Notes under the pieces: generated by a model | Databases searched by the model: none | What the model saw: the letters and a program-made list of their open reading frames with translations, nothing else | What the model was told of the DNA's origin: nothing | DNA from: Lentisphaerota bacterium | GTDB lineage: Bacteria > Verrucomicrobiota > Kiritimatiellia > CAIQIC01 > Lenti-01 | Reading direction: 5' to 3' | Assembly (NCBI GenBank): GCA_012514035.1 | Contig: JAAZBB010000028.1 | Coordinates: forward strand, 1-60,270 | Length of the DNA: 60,270 nt | Shown here: piece after piece, positions 42,088 to 50,762 of the stretch | Layout of the letters: each line of letters opens with the position of its first letter | Position numbering within the stretch: position 1 is the stretch's first letter | Program-made: the position numbers and the translations under genes

Positions 42088-42226
42088 TCCCGGCCCGCGC
42101 CGCCCGGCGTTGGCCCCGCGCCCGTGACGGGCCAGGCGCTTTGCAGACACTTTGCCGGGTTGCGGCGGCCGGGCGGGCATGATAGGGTCCCCCACCAGAT
42201 TCTCACCCACGGAAAATCAGCCGATC

Positions 42227-44188
42227 ATGGATCCAAAACCCAATCGTCCCCAAGAACCGGCGGGCAAGCCCCGTCCTCCCATGCCCGTGCGGGCACTGCT
42301 GGCGTGGTTTCTGCTCATGGCGCTGCTCGTCACCGTCTATCAGCTGGCAACCCAGAACGCCGCCAAGCCGGAAAGCATCCCCTACAACCCCGACTTCCTG
42401 GATCTCCTGGAAAAAGGCCGCATCAACACCTGCGAAGTCATCATGGAGGTGTCCGGCCAGAATTATATCCGCGGCGAACTCAAGGAACTGGACCCGGCCA
42501 CCGGCAAGCCCCGGGCCTTCCGCGTCGAAACGCCCGTCACCGAAAACCTCGTGGAAAGACTCACCGCGGCCAAGGTGCCCTTCTCCTTCAAGTCGCAGAA
42601 CCCCCTCCTCTGGCAGATCCTCTCGAGCACCGTACCCTTCCTGCTGGTCTTCGGCCTGATTTACTTCCTGTTCTACCGCAATATGGCCAGCGGCGCGCGC
42701 GGCGCCTTCAGCTTCGGCAAATCCCGCGCCCGCCTCATGTCGCGCGACACCAACAAGGTCACCTTCAAGGATGTCGCCGGCGTCGACGAGGCCCGCGAGG
42801 AAGTCCAGGAAATCATCGAATTCCTGCGCGACCCCAAACGGTTCCAGCGTCTGGGCGGGCGGATTCCCAAGGGCGTCCTGCTGGTCGGCCCCCCCGGAAC
42901 CGGCAAGACCCTCATCGCCCGTGCCATTGCCGGCGAAGCCCAGGTGCCCTTCTTCAGCATCTCCGGCTCCGATTTCGTCGAAATGTTCGTCGGCGTCGGC
43001 GCCTCGCGGGTGCGCGACATGTTCGAACAGGGCAAGAAGAGCGCGCCCTGCATCATTTTCATTGACGAAATCGATGCCGTCGGCCGGTCCCGCTTCTCCG
43101 GAATCGGCGGCGGCCATGACGAACGGGAGCAAACCCTCAACGCCTTGCTCGTCGAAATGGATGGCTTCGACACCCAGGAGGGGGTTATCATCATCGCCGC
43201 CACCAACCGCCCCGACGTCCTCGATCCCGCCCTGCTGCGTCCCGGCCGTTTCGACCGGCAGATCGTCGTGGACCTGCCCAACCTGGAGGGCCGCGAGGCC
43301 ATCCTGAAAATCCATGCCCGCAAGGTCAAACTGGATGCCACTGTCCAACTGCGCCATCTGGCCCGCGGCACGCCCGGATTTTCCGGCGCCGACCTCGCCA
43401 ACCTCATGAATGAAGCCGCCCTGCTGGCCGCCCGCCGCGGCGCCGACGCCATCGCCGTCAAAGACCTCGAGGAAGCCCGCGACAAGGTCCGCTGGGGCCG
43501 TGAACGCCGCTCCCGCGTGCTGGACGACAAGGAAAAACGCATGACGGCCTGCCACGAGGCCGGCCATGCCATCGCCCTGGCCCTCACCGAAGGCACCGAA
43601 CCCCTCCACAAGGTCACCATCATTCCGCGCGGCCGCGCCCTCGGCGCTACCATCCAGCTCCCCGAAAAAGACAAGTACACCGAAGGCCGCAAGCAGCTCC
43701 GGGGCATGATCACCGGCATGATGGGCGGACGCGCCGCCGAAAAAATCTGTTTCGACGACATCACCACCGGCGCCGCCTCGGACATCAAGCAGGCCACCCA
43801 CATCGCCCGCCTTATGGTGACCGAATGGGGCATGAGCGACGAACTCGGCCCCCAATGCTTCGCCAACCGCGAGGAACTCCTCTTCCTCGGCCGGGAAGTC
43901 TCCCGTTCCAACGACATCTCCGAAGAAACCGCCCGCAAAATCGATGCCGAGGTCAAGCGCATCATTGACGAGTGCTACCACAATGCCCTCGACCTGCTCA
44001 CGCGGAACCGCGACAAGCTCGATCTGATGACCAGTTTTCTCGTCGAACGCGAAACCCTCGACGGCCGGGACGTGGACGACCTGCTCAAGCACGGCCGCAT
44101 CCGGACCGCCGCCGAACGCAATGCCGACGACACCGCCCACGCCGAGGCCGGCGGGCAGACCCGCCCCCCCGCCCCGGCGCCGGCCTAG
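42227..44188 (+). CDS. ftsH: ATP-dependent zinc metalloprotease FtsH
   Basis: The protein has 653 residues. Two transmembrane helices ([38 protein letters not shown]) enclose a periplasmic domain. The AAA domain has [19 protein letters not shown] and the second region of homology [19 protein letters not shown]. The protease has HEAGHAIA (zinc) and a later Asp ligand. FtsH degrades membrane and regulatory proteins. ATG 42227 was chosen; an in-frame start at 42152 is possible but has no support. A hairpin repeat cluster lies just after the gene. Confidence 0.97.
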   Translation: MDPKPNRPQEPAGKPRPPMPVRALLAWFLLMALLVTVYQLATQNAAKPESIPYNPDFLDLLEKGRINTCEVIMEVSGQNYIRGELKELDPATGKPRAFRVETPVTENLVERLTAAKVPFSFKSQNPLLWQILSSTVPFLLVFGLIYFLFYRNMASGARGAFSFGKSRARLMSRDTNKVTFKDVAGVDEAREEVQEIIEFLRDPKRFQRLGGRIPKGVLLVGPPGTGKTLIARAIAGEAQVPFFSISGSDFVEMFVGVGASRVRDMFEQGKKSAPCIIFIDEIDAVGRSRFSGIGGGHDEREQTLNALLVEMDGFDTQEGVIIIAATNRPDVLDPALLRPGRFDRQIVVDLPNLEGREAILKIHARKVKLDATVQLRHLARGTPGFSGADLANLMNEAALLAARRGADAIAVKDLEEARDKVRWGRERRSRVLDDKEKRMTACHEAGHAIALALTEGTEPLHKVTIIPRGRALGATIQLPEKDKYTEGRKQLRGMITGMMGGRAAEKICFDDITTGAASDIKQATHIARLMVTEWGMSDELGPQCFANREELLFLGREVSRSNDISEETARKIDAEVKRIIDECYHNALDLLTRNRDKLDLMTSFLVERETLDGRDVDDLLKHGRIRTAAERNADDTAHAEAGGQTRPPAPAPA

Positions 44189-44233
44189 GCGCGGCACCCA
44201 CCCTCCTGGCCGCATGGCGAACCTCTCTCCAGA

Positions 44234-44304
44234 TTTTCCATGCCGTGGAAAACAGTTTTCCACACCGTGGAAAAAAATGCCCGTTTTTTCCACACTGTGG
44301 AAAA
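44234..44304 (+). repeat. Three TTTTCCA/TGGAAAA hairpins between ftsH and folP
   Basis: Stems are at 44234-44252 (TTTTCCA, loop TGCCG), 44256-44274 (TTTTCCAC, loop ACC) and 44286-44304 (TTTTCCAC, loop ACT). All three are perfect and belong to the same family as the array at 32035-32229. They fall in the leader or N-terminal codons of folP. Confidence 0.85.
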
Positions 44305-45107
44305 CCCGTTCCCCCGGCGCAGGCCGACCCACCGCGCCCCTCCCTCCCGAATCCGGAACCCGGCCGGTTCTGATGGGCATCCTGAACCTCACTCCGGATT
44401 CCTTTTCCGATGGCGGACAATTCCTGGATCCGGCCGCGGCCGAAGAACAGGCCCTGCAACTCCAAGCTGCAGGCGCGGACCTGCTCGACATCGGGGCCGA
44501 ATCCACCCGCCCCGGGCATGTCCTGATTTCGGAAGCAGAGGAACTCCGGCGTCTGCTTCCGGTGCTCGACCGCCTGGCCAGGCAGTTGCAGATTCCGATT
44601 TCCGTGGATACCAGCAAGACTGCAGTCGCCCGCGCGGCGTTCGACCACGGCGCGGCCATCTTGAACGATGTCGCTGCCCTCTCCCGGCCCGGCATGGCCG
44701 AGTTCGTTCGCCAAACCGGCGCGCCCGTCATCCTGATGCACGGCGTCGCCCAGGTCCTCGCCGCGGACGATGCACACCCCTCCGCCACCATCGCCGCCTG
44801 GCTGGCCCGCCGTATCGCCGAACTCGAATTGCCGGACGAACAGGTGATCGTGGATCCCGGCATCGGCTTTGGAACCACCCGCCCCCAGGACGCCGCCATC
44901 CTGGACAACCTGAAGCCGCTGACGGATCTCGGCCGGCCGCTGCTGATCGGACTGTCCCGCAAGCGCATCGTCCGCCACCTGCATCCCGGCGCGGATCTCG
45001 ACCAGGCCAGCGCCCAGATGGCCCTCCGCGCCTGGCGCAACGGCGCCACCATCCTGCGCCTGCACGAGTTGCGCCCGCTTCTGGCCGGCCTGCATGCCGG
45101 ACCGTGA
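44277..45107 (+). CDS. folP: Dihydropteroate synthase
   Basis: Core residues match FolP: VLMGILNLTPDSFSDGG, GADLLDIGAESTRPGH, PISVDTSKTAVARAA, VIVDPGIGFGTTRPQ and LIGLSRKRIV. It joins p-aminobenzoate and pterin diphosphate in folate synthesis. The start is uncertain: in-frame ATGs are at 44214, 44277 and 44373, and hairpin repeats lie between them. 44277 gives a FolP-like length (276 residues); 44373 would begin right at the first conserved strand. None has a good ribosome site. It follows ftsH. Confidence 0.92.
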   Translation: MPVFSTLWKTRSPGAGRPTAPLPPESGTRPVLMGILNLTPDSFSDGGQFLDPAAAEEQALQLQAAGADLLDIGAESTRPGHVLISEAEELRRLLPVLDRLARQLQIPISVDTSKTAVARAAFDHGAAILNDVAALSRPGMAEFVRQTGAPVILMHGVAQVLAADDAHPSATIAAWLARRIAELELPDEQVIVDPGIGFGTTRPQDAAILDNLKPLTDLGRPLLIGLSRKRIVRHLHPGADLDQASAQMALRAWRNGATILRLHELRPLLAGLHAGP

Positions 45108-45195
45108 GGCCCCCGCCCTCGGATCCGAACCGCTCAGCGCACCCGGCCGTTGGCCAACGCCCGCGCCCGCACGACCCGCGGGGCCCGGCCGGCAA

Positions 45196-45225
45196 AAACT
45201 ATAATATTTGCAACTATTATAGTTT
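45196..45225. repeat. 30-bp near-perfect palindrome, second copy of the ACTATAATAGTTG family
   Basis: Arms AAACTATAATATTTG and CAACTATTATAGTTT differ from a perfect palindrome at one position. It has the same sequence family as 32230-32255. It lies about 95 bp upstream of the release-factor-like gene start, after folP. Confidence 0.85.
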
Positions 45226-45320
45226 CCCGGGAGGGCTGCCGTCAGCGCCCCGCCCCGGTCGGTCCGCCGCCGGGTGCGCTTGCCCTGATCCGGTTCGTCC
45301 GCTACCTTGACGGACGCAAC

Positions 45321-45737
45321 ATGTCCCCGTTTCCCGTCAATCCCGACAAGGAACGCCAACTGCAGCAACGCATGAGGGCGCTCGGCCTGACGGAAGCCGA
45401 TTTGCAGGAATGGTTCATCCGCGGCGGCGGCCCCGGCGGACAGAAAACCAACAAGACGTCGTCCACTGTCTGCCTGCGGCATCGTCCCACCGGTCTCGAA
45501 GTCCGGTGCGCACGCGAACGGTCCCAAGCCCTCAATCGTTTTCTCGCCCGCCGCGAGCTCTGTGACAAGTTCGCAGCCAGGCTCCGGGGGGAGGAATCGA
45601 AACGCCAGCAGGAGCGCGAGAAAATCCGGCGTCAAAAACGCCGCCGGTCCCGCCGACAAACGGCGCGCATGGTGGATGACAAGAAAAAGCACGGAGCCAA
45701 GAAGGCGCTGCGTCAACGCCCCGGTCCCGAGGATTGA
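45321..45737 (+). CDS. Class I release-factor-domain protein (ArfB / MTRFR-like ribosome rescue factor)
   Basis: The protein has 138 residues. The catalytic GGQ is in RGGGPGGQKTNKTSSTVCLR, closely resembling the mitochondrial rescue factor MTRFR (C12orf65) and bacterial relatives. No codon-recognition domain is present. The C-terminal tail is strongly basic (RRQKRRRSRRQTARMVDDKK), as in factors that enter the mRNA channel. It probably releases nascent chains from stalled ribosomes. The start at 45321 was chosen because upstream codons are repeat-derived. Confidence 0.85.
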   Translation: MSPFPVNPDKERQLQQRMRALGLTEADLQEWFIRGGGPGGQKTNKTSSTVCLRHRPTGLEVRCARERSQALNRFLARRELCDKFAARLRGEESKRQQEREKIRRQKRRRSRRQTARMVDDKKKHGAKKALRQRPGPED

Positions 45738-45779
45738 GCGGGCCAGGTCTACGCGCCGAACCTGCGACGCACGACCCGT

Positions 45780-46973
45780 CTAGAGAATATCCGCCAGCGG
45801 CCGGGCCGGGCGCTGGGCCAGGCCCCGGACAACGATGGCCTTGTCCGGCCGGGCAGGGCAATGGACGTGGCAGGCCCCGCAGCCCCGGCACATGTCGGGT
45901 TTGACCACCGGACAGTTGACGCCGCGATGAACCACGCTGTTGATGGCCAGATAGGGACAGAATTCCTGGCAGACCATGCAGTACTGCCGGTCGTGCCAGG
46001 CAAGGCATGTGTCTCGATCCACCTCGGCCAGGCCGATGGCACGATGGCGCTTGCTTTCCAGAAGCAGCTTTTCGATCGCGCCGGTGGGACACACCTGTGT
46101 GCACTCGTGACAATATTCGAAGCAATAGGCCTCGGAATAATCCAATACAGGCGTGAGCAAACCCGCCAGGCCCGATTTTCCGAAATCCGGCCGGATGACC
46201 CGGGAGGGACAGGCCCGGATACAGGCACCGCAGCGCGCACATAACCCCGTGAATTGATCTTCCGGCCGGGCCCCCGGCGGTCGCACCGGCGGCGGCAGCG
46301 CGCCGACCCGCCGCATCAGCAATGCCGCCGCCCCCCCGGCGGCCACGCCCAGAAAATCCCGGCGGGTAAGCGCAAGTTGAAACGCATCTGCCGACGCCGA
46401 CTCCCTCCGGAATCGCCATTGGCGCCGGGCCGCCATCAGCAGGTCCTGCGCGGCCCCCAGGGGACAAAGCCGATGGCACCACGCATTGGGCCGGACCAGG
46501 CTGATCCCCAGAATTCCCAGAAAACCAAGGACCAGAACAAAGGAACTCGCGGCCAGCGGCAGCCGCCATCCGCTGAAAAAGCCTGTGAAGAGCGCCAACG
46601 GATCCAGCCACATGAACAGCGGATAGCCCAGCAAAGCGCCTCCGACCATGCCCAGAAGCAGCAACCGGCCGATGTTCGGAAGCCGGGCGAACCGGCCGCG
46701 CGCCTTGGGATTCAGCCGGCCGATGGCTTCCGCCGCGAAACCCATGGGGCAGACATAACGGCAAAACCACCGGCAGCGGAACCAGCCAAGTACCAGAACG
46801 GGAATGCCGAGCAGCATCCAGACGGAAAAGGCGCGGGCAGCCAGGCCCCCCAGCAGGCTCATCAATGGACTCCATGCGGTAAGGGCCCGGGCGGATGGGT
46901 GCCCCGGCAGGATTTGGAGCGCCAGCAGGGCCGCCGCCAGGAATACGAGCATCCGAATCCCGTTCCGCTTCAT
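45780..46973 (-). CDS. Membrane polyferredoxin (NapH/NosR-like 4Fe-4S protein)
   Basis: The protein has 397 residues. Four or five transmembrane helices occupy ~1-190 and hold CRWFCRYVCPMG and CHRLCPLG, the NapH-type cytoplasmic Cys motifs. A mid-protein RRDFLGVAAGGAAALL resembles a Tat signal. The C-terminal part has several cluster motifs: CARCGACIRACP, CFEYCHECTQVCP, CMVCQEFCP and CRGCGACHVHCP. It is likely an electron carrier from the quinone pool. Its start overlaps the upstream DUF362 gene stop (ATGA), so the two are coupled. Confidence 0.85.
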   Translation of the reverse strand: MKRNGIRMLVFLAAALLALQILPGHPSARALTAWSPLMSLLGGLAARAFSVWMLLGIPVLVLGWFRCRWFCRYVCPMGFAAEAIGRLNPKARGRFARLPNIGRLLLLGMVGGALLGYPLFMWLDPLALFTGFFSGWRLPLAASSFVLVLGFLGILGISLVRPNAWCHRLCPLGAAQDLLMAARRQWRFRRESASADAFQLALTRRDFLGVAAGGAAALLMRRVGALPPPVRPPGARPEDQFTGLCARCGACIRACPSRVIRPDFGKSGLAGLLTPVLDYSEAYCFEYCHECTQVCPTGAIEKLLLESKRHRAIGLAEVDRDTCLAWHDRQYCMVCQEFCPYLAINSVVHRGVNCPVVKPDMCRGCGACHVHCPARPDKAIVVRGLAQRPARPLADIL

Positions 46974-47863
46974 GCCGTCAGGTGCTGCACGTCCACATCC
47001 GCCAACTTTCCGCAGCCAATCCCCAGATCATGAGCGAGCTGGATATAAGGGATGTCGAACGGCTGCAGCCGGAAGAGCGTGGCGGCGTAGGCATCGACTG
47101 CAACGGGGTCGGTGCCGCAGATGAGTTGGTTGGGATGTTCGAGTTTTCCGGGTCCGCGGGGTCCGTTGGTTATCATGATCCGGGTGGCATCCACGATGGT
47201 CACATGCGCCCGAACCGCCGTATTGAAATCCGCGATGCATTGATGCAGGCCGGTGCGGTGCCAATGGCCGCGGTCGCGAACCGAACCCATCCAGTTCTTC
47301 ATGCCTATCGTCAACGTCGCCCCGTTATGGGTCTTGGCGACGGGCATGTTGATGAGGCAATCGGTTTCGATCACATCCCTGACCACGGACACCTGGCGCA
47401 GCAATTGGCCCCGGGAAAGTTCCAGCGTCACATAATCCCGGCCGGCTTGTGGCTCATAGAGCCGGCCTCCGGCGCGCTGCGCCGCCGCGCCGATCCCGCT
47501 CATTTGAAATGATTTTTCGGCGGGGGAACAGGGATTTTCCGGCAGGACAATCGCACCGGCTCCCGCCGTCCGGCAGGCGCGGATGGCGGCTGCGACCAAT
47601 GCCGGCGTCGTGTTGGCCCCCTGCTCGGGGGTGGCCGCCCAGGCCGCATTGATCTTCAGAGTGGTTTTGCCGCCGGGCCGGACAAACGCCTGCCAGCCCC
47701 CCAGGGACTCGATGCCCGCCGACAGCATCCGGGCGGCATCCGTACCATGCACCACGACAACCCGGACCGCGCGCGGCGACTCTTCCGCAAACAGTCGGCG
47801 CGGATTCAGCGTCGCGGCCACGGCGGTTGCGGCCGCTGCTTTCAGGAATTCTCGACGGTCCAT
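46970..47863 (-). CDS. DUF362 protein with Tat signal
   Basis: The protein has 297 residues. MDRREFLKAAAATAVAATL is a twin-arginine signal. The DUF362 core is recognised by TLKINAAWAATPEQGANTTP, ALVAAAIRACRTAGAGAIV, LINMPVAKTHNGATLTIGMK and ITNGPRGPGKLEHPNQLICG. DUF362 proteins often occur with Fe-S proteins, and here the polyferredoxin gene overlaps downstream. tatC lies just upstream in the opposite direction. The substrate is unknown. Start 47863 is the Met before the RR motif. Confidence 0.85.
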   Translation of the reverse strand: MDRREFLKAAAATAVAATLNPRRLFAEESPRAVRVVVVHGTDAARMLSAGIESLGGWQAFVRPGGKTTLKINAAWAATPEQGANTTPALVAAAIRACRTAGAGAIVLPENPCSPAEKSFQMSGIGAAAQRAGGRLYEPQAGRDYVTLELSRGQLLRQVSVVRDVIETDCLINMPVAKTHNGATLTIGMKNWMGSVRDRGHWHRTGLHQCIADFNTAVRAHVTIVDATRIMITNGPRGPGKLEHPNQLICGTDPVAVDAYAATLFRLQPFDIPYIQLAHDLGIGCGKLADVDVQHLTA

Positions 47864-47989
47864 GACATTTTCCAGGGAAGGGGCCTGATCAACGGGCGGT
47901 GTCAAAACCCTACCATTCGGACCCGGATTGTCAAAACCCTGTCATGGACTAACCATCCGTGACGCGTCCCCGCTCCCGGGCGCATCCCT

Positions 47990-48066
47990 GTTTCATTGAC
48001 AACGATCGACCAAATTTAAAGTGAGGCGGGAAGCGAGGCTCGGCGAGCGCCACGCCGCTTTTTTGT
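47990..48066. repeat. Dispersed intergenic repeat, copy 1
   Basis: TTTCATTGAC, then AAGTGAGGCGGG, GAGGCTCGG and ACGCCGCTTTTTTG, lie in the 423-bp gap between DUF362 and tatC. The same order of segments is found at 53962-54025. The rest of the gap holds the hairpin at 48142-48178 and no gene I can support. Confidence 0.5.
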
Positions 48067-48141
48067 TGGGGCGGCAGTCGAACGGCCAGCCCAACCAGCC
48101 CAAACCGCCAAAGCGGGGCCGCCTCCCGTTGGTCGTTGTCC

Positions 48142-48178
48142 CCGCACTCCAAAACGAGCCGCGCAATTTGGAGTGCGG
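48142..48178. repeat. Hairpin repeat CCGCACTCCAAA / TTTGGAGTGCGG
   Basis: Perfect 12-bp arms flank a 13-nt loop. The following GGTTCGATTCC is not part of a tRNA. GGAGTGCGG motifs recur at 53986-53994. It is probably a dispersed REP-like element upstream of tatC. Confidence 0.6.
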
Positions 48179-48286
48179 CGGTTCGATTCCGGTCGGTCAA
48201 TGCAACGGGGATGCGCCCTCTGCTCCCCAAATTGCCACAGAACAGTATCCAGCGGGGCGGACATCCGCTAGGATGGGGTTTGGACC

Positions 48287-49123
48287 ATGACCGTCCCAGA
48301 CCAAACCCGCCCATCCGCCGCGCCTGGATCACCCGAGGCCATGAGCCTGGGAGCACATCTGGACGAGCTGCGCTACCGGCTTTGGCTGGCCCTGCTCGGA
48401 TTTGTTGCGGCCTTTTTCATCGCCCTGGCGGGCGGAAAATGGTTTGCGCGCCTCGTATTTTCCCCTTATCGCGCCGCCCTGAAAGCGGCGGGCCTCGAGG
48501 CCCCACTCCAGGCCATCCAACCGGCGGAGCCGTTCCTGGTGTATCTCAAGGCCTCGCTGGTTTTGGCGGCGCTGCTGGCTTCGCCGTGGATCTTCTATCA
48601 GATCTGGGCGTTTATCGCCGCCGGCCTGCACTCTTCCGAGCGGCGTTTCGTGCGTCGCGCGGCTCCGGCCAGCGCGGCACTGTTCGCCGGCGGCGTGCTG
48701 TTTTTCCTGCTGGGCCTTGCGCCGTGGATGTTTCGTTTCCTCATGCAGTTCGACCTCGGGCTGGACTATCTGGTCTATCAGCCTTCCGCCGGACGCACCT
48801 TGGACTTCATCCTTGTGCTGGCGCTGGTTTTCGGCCTGGCCTTTCAAACCCCCTTGGCCATTGTGCTGGCCGAACGGATGGGTTTGGTGACCGTGGCAGC
48901 CATGCAACGATCCCGCCGGTACGTCTTTCTGGGAGCCTTTGTGGTGGGTGCCGTGGCCACCCCGCCCGATGCGCTTTCCCAGATCGCGTTGGCTCTGCCG
49001 CTGTATGGCTTGTATGAACTGGCCCTGTTGATCTGCCGGCTGTGGCCCGCCCGGGCAAGCACCGCCCCCCCCTCGGACAAGAACGCCGGCCCCACCGGGG
49101 CCGGCGTCGATCAATCCGCCTAG
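48287..49123 (+). CDS. tatC: Sec-independent protein translocase TatC
   Basis: The protein has 278 residues with six transmembrane helices. SLGAHLDELRYRLWLALLGF and EPFLVYLKASLVLAALLASP are the conserved TatC regions (Glu in the HLxELRxR motif). It recognises twin-arginine signals. tatA is convergent, 3 bp beyond its stop. The 3' end encodes a perfect 11-bp hairpin (49083-49107). Confidence 0.95.
   Translation: MTVPDQTRPSAAPGSPEAMSLGAHLDELRYRLWLALLGFVAAFFIALAGGKWFARLVFSPYRAALKAAGLEAPLQAIQPAEPFLVYLKASLVLAALLASPWIFYQIWAFIAAGLHSSERRFVRRAAPASAALFAGGVLFFLLGLAPWMFRFLMQFDLGLDYLVYQPSAGRTLDFILVLALVFGLAFQTPLAIVLAERMGLVTVAAMQRSRRYVFLGAFVVGAVATPPDALSQIALALPLYGLYELALLICRLWPARASTAPPSDKNAGPTGAGVDQSA
49083..49107. 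terminator. Strong hairpin at the tatC/tatA convergence
   Basis: ACGCCGGCCCC, loop ACC and GGGGCCGGCGT form a perfect 11-bp stem within the last codons of tatC. There is no T-run on the plus strand. It may act as a bidirectional terminator or transcript stabiliser. Confidence 0.5.
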
Positions 49124-49126
49124 GCG

Positions 49127-49366
49127 TTATCCCCGGGGCGGCTCCGGCTTGGCGGAGTCGTCAGACTTGGCGACGGTGTCCTCCGGAGATTTGCGGACTT
49201 CGGATTCGGCCTCCTTGATCCCCTTCTTGAACTCGGTGATGCTCTTGCCAAGGGATCGGGCAATGTCCGGCAACCGGCGCCCGAAGATCAAGACCGCAAT
49301 GAACAGGATAATGATCCATTCGCTGCCGCCGGGCAGTCCCAGGAATGCCAGCATGGGTTTGATCAT
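49127..49366 (-). CDS. tatA: Sec-independent protein translocase TatA/E
   Basis: The protein has 79 residues. One transmembrane helix (EWIIILFIAVLIFGRRLPDI) and the amphipathic helix ARSLGKSITEFKKGIKEAE with the conserved FGRRLP hinge are typical of TatA. The charged C-terminal tail is short. AAGGA lies 9 nt upstream of ATG 49366. It faces tatC. Confidence 0.95.
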   Translation of the reverse strand: MIKPMLAFLGLPGGSEWIIILFIAVLIFGRRLPDIARSLGKSITEFKKGIKEAESEVRKSPEDTVAKSDDSAKPEPPRG

Positions 49367-49466
49367 TGAAGGCCGTCCTTTTCCAGATGCCGCCAGTGTG
49401 AACTCCCGCCGGCGCGCGCGCAACAAATTATTCGCGGGGATCGCACAATCAAACACCCGACGGCCG

Positions 49467-50750
49467 TCATCTCTGCCGGGTGATCTCCGCGCCCAGCGCG
49501 CGCAGCCGCGCTTCGATCCGCTCATAGCCGCGATCGATCATTTCGGCCTGCTCGATGACCGTGGTCCCGTGCGCGCAGAGGGCGGCAATGATCAACGCCA
49601 TGCCTGCGCGGATGTCGGGACTGGTGATATGCTGGGCCCGCAGCTTCACCGGACCGCTGACCACGACGCGGTGTGGATCGCATTGCACCAGCGTGGCGCC
49701 CATCTCCAGCAGCCGGTCCACGAAATACATCCGGCTTTCAAACAGCTTTTCGAAGAACAATATTTCTCCGCGAGTCTGGGTGGCCAGCACCAGCGCCACG
49801 CTGAGAAGGTCGGACGGAATGGCCGGCCAGATCCCGTCTTCCATCTTGGGAATGGCTCCGCCAAAGTCCTGGCGCACCTGCAGGCGCTGCCGCGCCGGAA
49901 GCTTCAGAATCCCGCCGGAGACTGTCCAGCGCACACCCAGGCGCGCAAACGCCCGTTGCATCACCTTCAGCGTCAGGGCATCGGGCAATTCCGTCACGGT
50001 CAACGGTCCGCCGGTGGCCGCCGCCGCCGCGAGAAAACTGCCGATTTCGATGTAATCGGGCCCGGCGCGGTGCCGGGCGCCCCCGAGACGCGGCACGCCT
50101 TCGATCTCAAGGCGGTTGGTGCCCAGCCCGGAAATGCGCGCGCCCATCTTGTTCAGCAACATCCCGAGATCCTGAACATGCGGTTCGCCGGCGGCATTGA
50201 ATATCGTCGTGCGCCCCGGAGCCAGGGTCGCCGCCATCAGGATGTTCTCCGTGGCGGTCACGCTGGCCTCGTCGAGCAAAATGTCCGTGCCACGAAAACC
50301 GCGCCGCCGCTGCAGCCGGAAGGCGCCGTTCACCCAGGTCACCCCAATGCCGAGTTGATTGAGGCCTTCAAAGTGCGTATCCAGTCGCCGGCGACCGATG
50401 GCATCCCCACCGGGCGGGTACAGCACCGCCATTCCCTGACGCGCCGCCAACGGGCCCGCCAACAGGATGGAGCTGCGCACCTTCGCGCATAGGTTGGGGT
50501 CGAGGCCGGTTTTCGTCAGCCCCCGGGCGCAAATTTCGACTCCATGGCCCCGCCGCGCCACCGCCACGCCCAGGTCCGCCAGCAGGTTCAGCATGTTTTC
50601 CACATCGAGGATGTCCGGCACATTCTCGATCCGCAGCGGCTCGTCGGTCAATACGCTGGCCGCCAGCATGGGCAGCACGGCGTTCTTGTTCCCCAACGGC
50701 CGGAACTCCCCGCCGATCCGTCGTCCTCCCCGGATGACCAGCCGCGCCAC
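49467..50750 (-). CDS. murA: UDP-N-acetylglucosamine 1-carboxyvinyltransferase with Asp in place of catalytic Cys
   Basis: The protein has 427 residues. The N-terminus IRGGRRIGGEFRPLGNKNAV has the Lys22-Asn23 pair. The catalytic loop is YPPGGDAIGRRRLDTHF, so the usual Cys (PGGCAIG) is Asp116. Chlamydia and mycobacteria have the same change, which makes MurA insensitive to fosfomycin while it still transfers enolpyruvate in the first step of peptidoglycan synthesis. EPHVQDLGMLLNKMGARISG and DRGYERIEARLRALGAEI are normal. It lies 12 nt downstream of glmS. Confidence 0.96.
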   Translation of the reverse strand: MARLVIRGGRRIGGEFRPLGNKNAVLPMLAASVLTDEPLRIENVPDILDVENMLNLLADLGVAVARRGHGVEICARGLTKTGLDPNLCAKVRSSILLAGPLAARQGMAVLYPPGGDAIGRRRLDTHFEGLNQLGIGVTWVNGAFRLQRRRGFRGTDILLDEASVTATENILMAATLAPGRTTIFNAAGEPHVQDLGMLLNKMGARISGLGTNRLEIEGVPRLGGARHRAGPDYIEIGSFLAAAAATGGPLTVTELPDALTLKVMQRAFARLGVRWTVSGGILKLPARQRLQVRQDFGGAIPKMEDGIWPAIPSDLLSVALVLATQTRGEILFFEKLFESRMYFVDRLLEMGATLVQCDPHRVVVSGPVKLRAQHITSPDIRAGMALIIAALCAHGTTVIEQAEMIDRGYERIEARLRALGAEITRQR

Positions 50751-50762
50751 GGATACCCGCCC

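Noticed and set aside
48100..48200. A tRNA (GGTTCGATTCC T-loop-like sequence)
   Set aside because: No cloverleaf can be drawn; the sequence is part of a hairpin repeat with CCGCACTCCAAA arms.
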